In this document: positions 1-5,555 of the stretch, piece by piece
How the letters are laid out: the number at the start of each line of letters is the position of its first letter
Numbering within the stretch: position 1 is the stretch's first letter
Origin: Pseudomonadota bacterium
GTDB taxonomy: Bacteria > Pseudomonadota > Alphaproteobacteria > Rhodospirillales > Magnetospirillaceae
Reading direction: 5' to 3'
DNA length: 5,555 nt
Assembly (NCBI GenBank): GCA_023437865.1
Contig: JAEZFE010000363.1
Coordinates: 1 to 5,555, forward strand
Notes under the pieces: generated by a model
Told to the model about the DNA's origin: nothing
Seen by the model: only the letters and a program-made list of their open reading frames with translations
Database searches by the model: none
Translations under genes and position numbers: made by a program

Positions 1-501
1 CGGGCAGACCTCGCCCGGGTGGGCGGCGACGTACTGGGCGGCCTTGACCTTGCGCAGCAGCTCCTTGGCGTCGCGGCCGATGCCGCCGGCGGTGATCTCG
101 ACGATCTGGATCTTGCCCTCGGGATCCACCACGAAGGTGCCACGGTCGGCGAGGCCCAAATCCTCGATCATCACCTCGAAATTGCGGCTGATGGTGCCGG
201 TCGGGTCACCGACCATGGTGTAGCCGATCTTCTTGATGGCGGGCGAGCTGTCGTGCCAAGCCTTGTGGGCGAAATGGGTGTCGGTCGACACCGAATAGAT
301 CTCGACGCCCAGCTTCTGGAATTCGGCGTAGTTGTCGGCGAGGTCTTCCAGCTCGGTCGGGCACACGAAGGTGAAGTCGGCCGGGTAGAAGAAGACCACG
401 GACCACTTGCCCTTCAGATCGGCATCGCTGACCTCGAGGAACTGGCCGTTCTTGAAGGCCTGGGCCTTGAAGGGCTTGATGGCGGTGTTGATGAGGGACA
501 T
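1..501 (-). CDS. ahpC: Alkyl hydroperoxide reductase subunit C (2-Cys peroxiredoxin), 3' end missing
   Basis: This cytoplasmic typical 2-Cys peroxiredoxin reduces hydrogen peroxide and organic hydroperoxides, and is recycled by AhpF or a thioredoxin-type reductase. The visible 167 residues start [16 protein letters not shown]. The peroxidatic cysteine is C47, in the FTFVCPTE motif after FFYPADF. The resolving cysteine is C166, in the GEVCP motif at the very edge of the window. Family members are about 187 residues, so roughly 20 C-terminal residues lie outside the window. The ATG at 499-501 is preceded by a purine-rich GGAGAGA at 508-514, and the N-terminus aligns with that of E. coli AhpC, so the start is well supported. 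The 127-bp gap to the kinase gene upstream suggests its own promoter. No ahpF or ahpD is visible; one may lie downstream beyond the edge. Confidence 0.95.
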   Translation of the reverse strand, partial: MSLINTAIKPFKAQAFKNGQFLEVSDADLKGKWSVVFFYPADFTFVCPTELEDLADNYAEFQKLGVEIYSVSTDTHFAHKAWHDSSPAIKKIGYTMVGDPTGTISRNFEVMIEDLGLADRGTFVVDPEGKIQIVEITAGGIGRDAKELLRKVKAAQYVAAHPGEVCP

Positions 502-589
502 GTGCGATCTCTCCAGAGGCGTTGGTTTCGATGGCTGGAGAGTACGGGAATGGATGCTAGTGGTGAAATTGGTTATTCGCGCTACTCTA

Positions 590-604
590 ATCGAGATAGT
601 CGAT
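590..604 (-). promoter_or_regulatory. LysR-type palindrome upstream of ahpC, possible OxyR site
   Basis: A perfect inverted repeat ATCGA-N5-TCGAT lies about 90 bp upstream of the ahpC start codon. It fits the ATC-N9-GAT form of the T-N11-A box bound by LysR-type regulators. The E. coli OxyR pattern ATAG-N7-CTAT repeated with 7-bp gaps fits only partly: ATAG at 596-599 is exact, CTCT at 585-588 matches three of four bases, and the outer elements are poor. The assignment to OxyR is inferred mainly from the downstream gene, since ahpC is a classic OxyR target. I could not identify a convincing -10/-35 pair for ahpC between this site and the start codon. Confidence 0.35.
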
Positions 605-628
605 AATTCTGCTGGGCGCCGAGATTGG

Positions 629-1834
629 CTAAGGGAGGAGAATGCGGAAGCTGGTTCCCCTTCCCGGAATCGAGCGAACCGAGACCAGCAGGCCCAGCAG
701 ACGGCTGAGGCGGTCGACGATGGCCAGTCCCAGCCCCAGGCCGTGGCCCCGGTCCCGCGACGCATTTCCGACCTGATAGAAATCGTCGAAAATGTGGGTT
801 AGGGTGTCCTCGGGAATGCCCATGCCGGTGTCCGCCACCTGAATTTCCAATCCTTCGGCCCGCCGGCGGCAGCCCAGCACGATGCCGCCATGTCGGGTGT
901 AGCGTATGGCGTTCATCACCAGATTGCGTACCATGCGCTTCAGCAACACCCGGTCGGTGGTGACCTTGGCGCTGCATGCAACGCGGCGCAGGCGCAGCCC
1001 TGCGGCTTCCGCCACGCCCGAGCATTCGCCGGTGATCTCCTCAAGCACCTCGTTGATGGGGAAGGTGGCCGGCTTCGGCTGAACATTGCCGCTATCCAGC
1101 ACTGACAGGTCGAGAATGGCGTTCAGCAATTCCTCGCCGCTTGCCATGGCCTTGCCCAGATGCTCGATGATACCGGTCAACTCGGGCGGGGCCTTGCCTT
1201 CCAGCACCTGGTGAAACAGCCGCATGGCCTGGAAAGGCTGGCGCAGATCGTGGCTGGCGGCGGCCAGGAAGGTGGACTTGGCCCGGTTCGCCCGCTCCGC
1301 CTCGACCCGCGCCTCGTCGGCCAGCGTGCGAGCCGCGGCCAGGGCGCGCTCCCGCTCGATGACCTCGGAGATGTCGATGGACGCCCCCGTTATGCCGGCC
1401 AGACGCCCGTCTTCGTCGAAGATCGGCCGTGCGGCGCTAATGAAGTGTCTGCAAAGGCCATTGATGGCGGTCAGCCGCAGCTCCCGCCGCAGCGGGGCCT
1501 GCTGATCCAGCACCTCGGCGAAAAAATCGTGGAGCTGCTGCGCGCTGTCTGCTTCGAAGAAGTCGAAGGGGGTGCGGCCAATGGCCCGATGATCGGCGGC
1601 GCCGACTTGATTGTTGTAGACCCAGCTGTAGCGCAGCTTAGTGTCGAGGGTGAACACCACGGTGGGATTGACCGCCAGCGCCGCCTTGAAGCGCTGCTCG
1701 ATCGCCTCGCGCTCGCCGGTCTCGTGCTTCAGCCGGCGGGCAAGCACCAGCGCGTAGATGCCCAGTCCCGCACAAGCGGCAGCCAGCAGGCTCAGCGACG
1801 CTATCATCCAGGGTGAATAATATGGCGATACCAT
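629..1834 (-). CDS. Membrane-anchored PAS-domain sensor histidine kinase
   Basis: This 401-residue protein is a two-component sensor kinase that should autophosphorylate and pass phosphate to a response regulator not encoded here. Residues about 9-31 form a single hydrophobic segment followed by basic residues (ARRLK), so it is probably an N-terminal anchor with the rest in the cytoplasm. A PAS/PAC domain occupies about 45-160 (LRYSWVYNN near the start, [11 protein letters not shown] at the end). A charged, alanine-rich, coiled-coil-like linker spans 160-187. The HisKA helix carries the phosphoacceptor H195 in SHDLRQP. The ATPase domain has the N box (N304, N308), the G1 box DTGMGIP (335-341), the F box (FDDFY, 349-353) and the G2 box GHGLGLG (363-369). 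All catalytic motifs are intact and there is no receiver domain. The SHDLRQP H-box is common in PAS-hybrid kinases. The ATG at 1832-1834 is the first start; an in-frame ATG at 1807 lacks a ribosome-binding site. The signal sensed cannot be told. Confidence 0.92.
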   Translation of the reverse strand: MVSPYYSPWMIASLSLLAAACAGLGIYALVLARRLKHETGEREAIEQRFKAALAVNPTVVFTLDTKLRYSWVYNNQVGAADHRAIGRTPFDFFEADSAQQLHDFFAEVLDQQAPLRRELRLTAINGLCRHFISAARPIFDEDGRLAGITGASIDISEVIERERALAAARTLADEARVEAERANRAKSTFLAAASHDLRQPFQAMRLFHQVLEGKAPPELTGIIEHLGKAMASGEELLNAILDLSVLDSGNVQPKPATFPINEVLEEITGECSGVAEAAGLRLRRVACSAKVTTDRVLLKRMVRNLVMNAIRYTRHGGIVLGCRRRAEGLEIQVADTGMGIPEDTLTHIFDDFYQVGNASRDRGHGLGLGLAIVDRLSRLLGLLVSVRSIPGRGTSFRILLP

Positions 1835-1842
1835 AACCTCAG

Positions 1843-1871
1843 ATTATAGCGAGGCGCAGGTATTCTGTCCT
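1843..1871 (-). promoter_or_regulatory. Sigma70-type promoter of the histidine kinase gene, possibly leaderless
   Basis: On the minus strand a consensus -10 box TATAAT (1843-1848) is separated by exactly 17 bp from AGGACA (1866-1871), which matches four of six bases of TTGACA. The predicted transcription start falls at about 1834-1837, at or within three bases of the kinase ATG (1832-1834). The transcript would then have almost no 5' leader, and the GAGG just before the ATG would be too close or untranscribed. A short inverted repeat, ATTCT (1862-1866) with AGAAT (1882-1886), overlaps the -35 and could be an operator, though arms this short may be chance. Confidence 0.55.
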
Positions 1872-1903
1872 GGCCGCCGCGAGAATGACCCATATGCAAA
1901 AGG

Positions 1904-2209
1904 TCAGGCCCGCAGGTTGACCTCCACGATCACCGTATCGTCAGGGAATTCGGCTTCATGCCAGGCACCCGCCTCCAGCCGGATCACCGAGCCCGCCGCC
2001 AACGTTACGGTGCCGGTCGCGGTGGTCAGCACCACCGTGCCCGATTGGACCAGGATGAACTGCTCGTGCGGATGGTCGTGGCGTGGCGCGCTCGTCCCCG
2101 CCGGGATCACGATCCGCTTCAGATCGGCGCCCTCGCCGGCGAACAGGGTGCGGGTCACCCCGTTGGTCACTTCGGTGGGCAGGGTGTTCCAGTGGGCGGT
2201 GGTAGGCAT
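1904..2209 (-). CDS. Small single-domain cupin protein (cupin_2 type), function unknown
   Basis: The 101-residue protein consists of little more than one cupin beta-barrel. Cupin motif 1 is at about 38-56, with H44, H46 and Q50 at the positions that normally read His-x-His-x3-Glu-x6-Gly; glutamine replaces the usual glutamate, as in many HxHPHEQ cupins. Motif 2 is at about 73-88 (GSVIRLEAGAWHEAEF) with H84 as the fourth likely metal ligand. The set H44/H46/Q50/H84 suggests a divalent metal site. The substrate is not deducible; members of this group include sugar-acid enzymes, sensors and uncharacterised proteins. The ATG at 2207-2209 has GGAG five bases upstream. It starts 34 bp after the pflA stop with no visible terminator between, so it may be the last gene of a pflBA transcript. 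No link to formate metabolism is shown by the sequence. Confidence 0.88.
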   Translation of the reverse strand: MPTTAHWNTLPTEVTNGVTRTLFAGEGADLKRIVIPAGTSAPRHDHPHEQFILVQSGTVVLTTATGTVTLAAGSVIRLEAGAWHEAEFPDDTVIVEVNLRA

Positions 2210-2243
2210 CGCGGCTCCGATGGAGGGTGGGGAGCGCAGTGTA

Positions 2244-3017
2244 TCAATATGCCGTCAACCCCGCCGCCTGGAAGATGCCCACCGCTTCCGCGACCTGCTC
2301 GGGCGTTGGCGGCTGCTTGCCGGCCAGTTCGTAGGTCAGGCCCAAGGCCTGCCACTTGCTTTCGCCCAGTTGGTGGAACGGCAACACGTCCACCCGCTCG
2401 ATATTGCCCAAGGACGCGGCGAAGGCCGCCACGCCCTCCACCTGGGTGCGGTCGTCGTTGATGCCGGGCAGCAACACGTAGCGCAGCCACACGCTCTTGT
2501 TCAGGCCAGCCAGCCGGCGGGCGAAGGCCAGCGTCGGCTCCAGCTCGTGATGGGTCAGCCAGCGATAGGTGTCGGGGTTCCATGCCTTGATATCGAGCAG
2601 TACCAAGTCCACGTCGGCCAGCAACTCGTCGGAGGCCCAGGCGCCAAGCGCGCCTGAGGTGTCGAGGGCCACGTGCAGGCCCCATTGCTTGGCGCCTCTC
2701 GCCACGGCGGCGACGAAGGGCGCCTGGGTCAGCGGCTCGCCGCCGGTGATGGTGATGCCGCCGCGCCGCAACGCCATGCGGTAGCGGCCGATCCTTTCCA
2801 TCACCGAGGCCAGCGGCATTGGCTTGGCGTTCTTGCGGTGCCAGGTGTCGGGGTTATGGCAGTACTTGCAGCGCAGCGGGCAGCCCGCCAGAAACAGCAC
2901 GAAGCGCCAGCCGGGGCCATCTAGCCCGGCCGAGGTTTCGTAGGAATGGACCCAGCCCATGGGGGCCGGGTTCGCGTGGGGATCACACCCTGCTATGGAA
3001 TGTGCGGCCGATGACAT
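2244..3017 (-). CDS. pflA: Pyruvate formate-lyase activating enzyme (radical SAM)
   Basis: This cytoplasmic radical-SAM enzyme uses a [4Fe-4S] cluster and S-adenosylmethionine to abstract a hydrogen from the glycyl-radical glycine of PflB. Counted from the ATG at 3017 (257 residues), the cluster motif CPLRCKYC supplies C46, C50 and C53, preceded by DGPGWRF and followed by HNPDTW, the activase signature. The SAM-binding GGEP is at 92-95. Later blocks DTSG, LDIKAWN, RYVLLPG and [11 protein letters not shown] match the E. coli enzyme closely. There are no extra ferredoxin-like clusters, so it belongs to the PflA type rather than to the larger activases of other glycyl-radical enzymes. The start is uncertain. 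ATG 3017 has AGGGAG ten bases upstream and overlaps pflB by 35 bp. ATG 2960 gives a length nearer to E. coli PflA (246) but has no ribosome-binding site. Translation is probably coupled to pflB. Confidence 0.95.
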   Translation of the reverse strand: MSSAAHSIAGCDPHANPAPMGWVHSYETSAGLDGPGWRFVLFLAGCPLRCKYCHNPDTWHRKNAKPMPLASVMERIGRYRMALRRGGITITGGEPLTQAPFVAAVARGAKQWGLHVALDTSGALGAWASDELLADVDLVLLDIKAWNPDTYRWLTHHELEPTLAFARRLAGLNKSVWLRYVLLPGINDDRTQVEGVAAFAASLGNIERVDVLPFHQLGESKWQALGLTYELAGKQPPTPEQVAEAVGIFQAAGLTAY

Positions 3018-5274
3018 CAAGCTGCTGCTCCCTGGTCAGGCGGATGAAGTTCACGGCATAGCCCGACACCCGGATGGTCAGCTGGGGATAGTTCTCCGGG
3101 TGCTCCATGGCGTCCTTAAGGGTCGCTGGGTCGAGGACGTTGACATTCATGTGGAAGCCCGCCGCGTCCATATAGCTGTCCAACCCGGCGACGAAATTGT
3201 CGATCTGATCGGCGGGCGTGCGGCCCAACGCGCTGGGCAGCATGGAGGCGGTCATGGAGATGCCGTCCTGGGCATGCTCATAGGGCAGCTTCGCCACCGA
3301 CAGGGCGCTCGCCAGCAGGCCATGGTGATCACGGCCATGCATGGGATTGGCGCCGGGCGCGAACGGCTCGCCGCGCTTGCGGCCATCCGGAGTCGAGCCG
3401 GTGTGTTTGCCGTAGACCACGTTGGACGTAATGGTCAACACCGACTGGGTGTGCTGGGCATCGCGATAGGTGGGGTGGCGGCGTACCTTGTCCATGAACG
3501 CCCGCACCACCTCGACGGCGATGGAATCCACCCGGTCGTCATTGTTGCCGAAGGTGGGAAATTCACCCTCGACATCGTACTCGATGGCCAGGCCCGTCGC
3601 GTCGCGCACCGGCCGCACCGTGGCGTACTTGATCGCGGACAGCGAATCCGCCACCACCGACAGGCCGGCGATACCGCAGGCCATGGTGCGCAGGACCTCG
3701 CGGTCGTGCAGCGCCATCTCCAGCCGCTCGTAGCAATACTTGTCGTGCATGTAGTGGATGCAATTGAGCGCGTTGACGTAAACCCGCGCCAGCCAATCCA
3801 TCATGGAATCGAACGCCCTCCACACCTCGTCATAGCGCAACACCTCGCCGGTCAGCGCGGGGTGGGGTGGGGCGATCTGCTCTCCGGTGATCTCGTCACG
3901 GCCGCCATTGATGGCGTAAAGCAGGGTCTTGGCCAGATTGGCGCGGGCGCCGAAGAACTGCATCTGCTTGCCCACCTTCATGGCCGAGACGCAGCAGGCG
4001 ATAGCGCAATCATCGCCGAAGCGCGGGCGCATCAACTCGTCCGATTCGTATTGCAGCGAACTGGTCTCGATGCTGATGGCGGCGCAGAAGCGCTTGAAGC
4101 CGTCGGGCAGTTCGGGCGACCACAGCACGGTCAGGTTGGGCTCGGGCGCCGGGCCCAGGTTGCGCAGGGTCTGCAGCAGGCGGAAGCTGGTCTTGGTCAC
4201 CAGCGGGCGGCCATCCTCGCCCATGCCGCCGATGGCCTCGGTCACCCAGGTGGGATCGCCCGAGAACAGGGCATCGTATTCCGGGGTGCGCAGGAAGCGG
4301 ACCATTCGCAGCTTGATGACGAAATCGTCGATCAGTTCCTGAGCCTCGCTTTCACCGAAGCGCCCCTCGGCCAGGTCGCGTTCGAAATACACATCGAGGA
4401 AAGTGGATACGCGGCCCAGGCTCATGGCGGCGCCGTTTTGCTCCTTCACCGCGCCCAGATAGGCGAAATACAGCCATTGCACGGCCTCACGGGCGTCGGC
4501 GGCGGGGCGCGAGATGTCGAAGCCGTAGCTCGCGGCCATTTCCTTCAATTCATCCAGCGCCCGGGTCTGCTCCGCCAGTTCCTCGCGGGCCCGGATGGTC
4601 GGCTCGGTCGACGCCAGATCGTCGAGTTCGGCGCGCTCAGCCTCCTTGGCAGCGATCAGGAAATCGACGCCGTAGAGCGGAACCCGCCGGTAATCACCGA
4701 TGATGCGGCCGCGGCCATAGGAATCAGGCAGGCCGGTGACGATGTGGCTTGAGCGCGCCCGCTTGATCTCGGGGGTATAGGCGTCGAACACCGCCGCGTT
4801 GTGAGTCTTGCGGTAGCGCGTGAAGATCTCGTGCACAATGGGATCAGGGGTGAAGCCATAGGCCTCGAGCCCGGTTTCCACCATGCGCAGACCGCCCGCT
4901 GGCATGATGGCGCGCCTAAGCGGCGCGTCGGTCTGCAGCCCGACGATCCTTTCCAGCTTGCGGTCGATGTAGCCGGGACGGTGGGTGGTGATGCCGCTGG
5001 GGGTGTGGGCATCCACGTCGAGCACGCCGCCCTTGGCGCGTTCGGCTTTCAGCAGATCGGACACCGTGGCCCACAGCTCTCGGGTGCGTGCCGTGGCCGA
5101 TGCCAGGAAGCGCTCGTCGCCGTGATAGGGGGTGTAATTGGTCTGGATGAAGGCGCGCAGATCGACGCGCTCACGCCACGTTCCACCGGTGAGGCCGCGC
5201 CAGGGATCGGTGGGAGTGGTACCCATCGAACCCGCAGGCGCTTGATCCGGCTGGACTGCTTTCAGCGTGCCCAT
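2983..5274 (-). CDS. pflB: Formate C-acetyltransferase (pyruvate formate-lyase)
   Basis: The enzyme converts pyruvate and CoA to acetyl-CoA and formate in anaerobic cytoplasm by glycyl-radical chemistry. The protein is 763 residues against 760 for E. coli PflB and is intact throughout. The active-site pair is C427-C428 in AIACCVS, followed by [16 protein letters not shown], whose R444 matches E. coli R435. The C-terminal glycyl-radical loop is RVSGYAV with the radical-bearing G738. The large PFL domain runs from about 25 to 630 and the glycyl-radical domain from about 640 to the end. The adjacent cysteines and the block [17 protein letters not shown] indicate true pyruvate formate-lyase rather than a glycerol, choline or benzylsuccinate relative. 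The chosen ATG at 5272-5274 has a perfect AGGAGG four bases upstream (5279-5284); an upstream TTG at 5295 is not needed. It is followed immediately by pflA. Confidence 0.97.
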   Translation of the reverse strand: MGTLKAVQPDQAPAGSMGTTPTDPWRGLTGGTWRERVDLRAFIQTNYTPYHGDERFLASATARTRELWATVSDLLKAERAKGGVLDVDAHTPSGITTHRPGYIDRKLERIVGLQTDAPLRRAIMPAGGLRMVETGLEAYGFTPDPIVHEIFTRYRKTHNAAVFDAYTPEIKRARSSHIVTGLPDSYGRGRIIGDYRRVPLYGVDFLIAAKEAERAELDDLASTEPTIRAREELAEQTRALDELKEMAASYGFDISRPAADAREAVQWLYFAYLGAVKEQNGAAMSLGRVSTFLDVYFERDLAEGRFGESEAQELIDDFVIKLRMVRFLRTPEYDALFSGDPTWVTEAIGGMGEDGRPLVTKTSFRLLQTLRNLGPAPEPNLTVLWSPELPDGFKRFCAAISIETSSLQYESDELMRPRFGDDCAIACCVSAMKVGKQMQFFGARANLAKTLLYAINGGRDEITGEQIAPPHPALTGEVLRYDEVWRAFDSMMDWLARVYVNALNCIHYMHDKYCYERLEMALHDREVLRTMACGIAGLSVVADSLSAIKYATVRPVRDATGLAIEYDVEGEFPTFGNNDDRVDSIAVEVVRAFMDKVRRHPTYRDAQHTQSVLTITSNVVYGKHTGSTPDGRKRGEPFAPGANPMHGRDHHGLLASALSVAKLPYEHAQDGISMTASMLPSALGRTPADQIDNFVAGLDSYMDAAGFHMNVNVLDPATLKDAMEHPENYPQLTIRVSGYAVNFIRLTREQQLDVIGRTFHSRV

Positions 5275-5441
5275 TCTTCCTCCTAGAGCGTGCAAACCCT
5301 TGACGAAAGGAACATAGGACTCGGTCCAAGCGCGACGGAATGGGTAACCCCATGGGCGGCCTTAATTGATCTGCGCTACCTCCTTCGCCCATGGCCGCTC
5401 CTGCGCGGCGCCCGGGATTGTTAAGCAGCCGGAGGTGCGGC
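5275..5441. promoter_or_regulatory. Divergent control region between pflB and the formate channel gene
   Basis: This 167-bp gap separates two divergent start codons and must hold the promoters for both directions. The ribosome-binding sites at each end are strong: AGGAGG for pflB on the minus strand and GGAGG (5431-5435) for the channel gene on the plus strand. I find no convincing -10/-35 pair on either strand. TTGACG at 5300-5305 on the plus strand has no -10 at the right spacing. A single FNR-like half site TTGAT is at 5366-5370, but the matching ATCAA half is absent. The middle of the region carries the inverted repeats listed separately. Confidence 0.7.
5340..5394. repeat. Cluster of ATGGG/CCCAT inverted repeats in the pflB-foc intergenic region
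   Basis: The five-base element ATGGG occurs four times in 55 bp in alternating orientation: 5340-5344 (plus), 5349-5353 (minus), 5352-5356 (plus) and 5388-5392 (minus). The first two form the dyad ATGGG-TAAC-CCCAT. The last two lie inside a perfect 9-bp inverted repeat, CCATGGGCG (5350-5358) with CGCCCATGG (5386-5394), spaced by 27 bp around the AT-rich TTAATTGAT. The position, midway between two divergent related genes, suits an operator for a shared regulator. No known regulator's box is recognised. Confidence 0.5.
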
Positions 5442-5555
5442 ATGCCCGAATCCATCGCTGACGCCCACACGCCTGAGGAAATCGCCGCCCGCGCGCTGGA
5501 GGCCGGGGCCAAGAAGGCCAAGCGCGACCTGCCCGGCATGCTGGCGCTGGCCGTC
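5442..5555 (+). CDS. focA: Formate/nitrite transporter (FocA/FNT family), 5' end only
   Basis: The first 38 residues of the product are visible before the window ends. They comprise a short N-terminal tail, then PEEIAARALEAGAKKAKRD, then a hydrophobic stretch beginning LPGMLALAV. This resembles the start of FNT channels, in which a helix with an EEAGxxKA-like pattern precedes the first membrane segment. FNT proteins form pentameric inner-membrane channels for formate or nitrite. The ATG is preceded by GGAGG six bases upstream. Divergent placement next to pflBA strongly favours a formate channel. In enterobacteria focA lies directly upstream of pflB in the same operon, so the head-to-head arrangement differs. 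The family call rests on a short N-terminus plus context; the symbol is by analogy. Confidence 0.72.
   Translation, partial: MPESIADAHTPEEIAARALEAGAKKAKRDLPGMLALAV

Noticed and set aside
19..606. Plus-strand open frame opposite ahpC and its upstream region
   Set aside because: It is antisense to a clear AhpC coding sequence and its composition (Gly, Leu, Asp, Val, His) is that of a codon-phase shadow.
1160..1816. Plus-strand open frame opposite the histidine kinase
   Set aside because: The minus-strand frame carries intact H, N, G1, F and G2 kinase boxes; the plus-strand product has no recognisable motif.
2959..4752. Long plus-strand open frame of 597 codons opposite pflB and pflA
   Set aside because: It lies wholly antisense to two strongly conserved genes, is rich in His, Gly, Arg and Gln with no recognisable domain, and is typical of shadow frames in GC-rich coding DNA.
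5275..5295. Upstream TTG start that would extend PflB by seven residues
   Set aside because: The ATG at 5274 has a perfect AGGAGG at the proper distance inside the extra stretch, so the shorter protein is preferred.
5291..5310. Possible sigma54 -12 element (TTTGCA) upstream of pflB
   Set aside because: The -24 GG is missing at the required spacing; the hexamer there matches TGGCAC at only two positions.
5366..5379. Possible FNR box beginning TTGAT
   Set aside because: The second half reads GCTAC instead of ATCAA, with only one of five bases matching, so it is at best a chance half site.
5394..5409. Small hairpin GCCGC-TCCTGC-GCGGC before the channel gene
   Set aside because: A five-base GC stem in GC-rich DNA is expected by chance, and there is no following T-run or other sign of a terminator or attenuator.
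5171..5539. Minus-strand open frame spanning the pflB start, the intergenic region and the start of the plus-strand channel gene
   Set aside because: It overlaps the well-supported starts and ribosome-binding sites of pflB and the FNT gene in a different frame, and the product resembles no family I know.

Overview
The window is GC-rich and densely coding, with complete pyruvate formate-lyase, radical-SAM activase and 2-Cys peroxiredoxin sequences. It looks like ordinary chromosome from an alphaproteobacterium, probably a Rhodospirillales/Magnetospirillum-like facultative anaerobe. That placement rests on the feel of the proteins and on base composition, not on any search.

The layout is five genes on the minus strand and one on the plus strand. 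Reading the minus strand from the right: pflB (5274-2983, pyruvate formate-lyase), pflA (3017-2244, its activating enzyme), a small single-domain cupin (2209-1904), a membrane-anchored PAS sensor histidine kinase (1834-629) and ahpC (501-1, peroxiredoxin, cut by the left edge). A formate/nitrite channel gene of the FocA family starts at 5442 on the plus strand and runs off the right edge. The 167-bp gap between pflB and this channel gene is a divergent control region. It holds a cluster of ATGGG/CCCAT elements arranged as inverted repeats.

Functionally, the right half is an anaerobic pyruvate-to-formate module. PflA installs the glycyl radical on PflB, PflB cleaves pyruvate with CoA to acetyl-CoA and formate, and the FocA-like channel moves formate across the inner membrane. 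In enterobacteria focA and pflB are co-transcribed, whereas here they are divergent. The cupin follows pflA by 34 bp and could be its last co-transcribed gene. The kinase appears to have its own sigma70-type promoter, which overlaps the start codon so closely that the mRNA may be leaderless. The ahpC gene has a separate 127-bp upstream region with a LysR-type palindrome that could be an OxyR site.

I see no mobile element, CRISPR array, tRNA or rRNA, and no convincing case for an undescribed system. The points worth a second look are regulatory: the divergent pfl/foc region, the leaderless kinase promoter, the ahpC palindrome and the pflA start.
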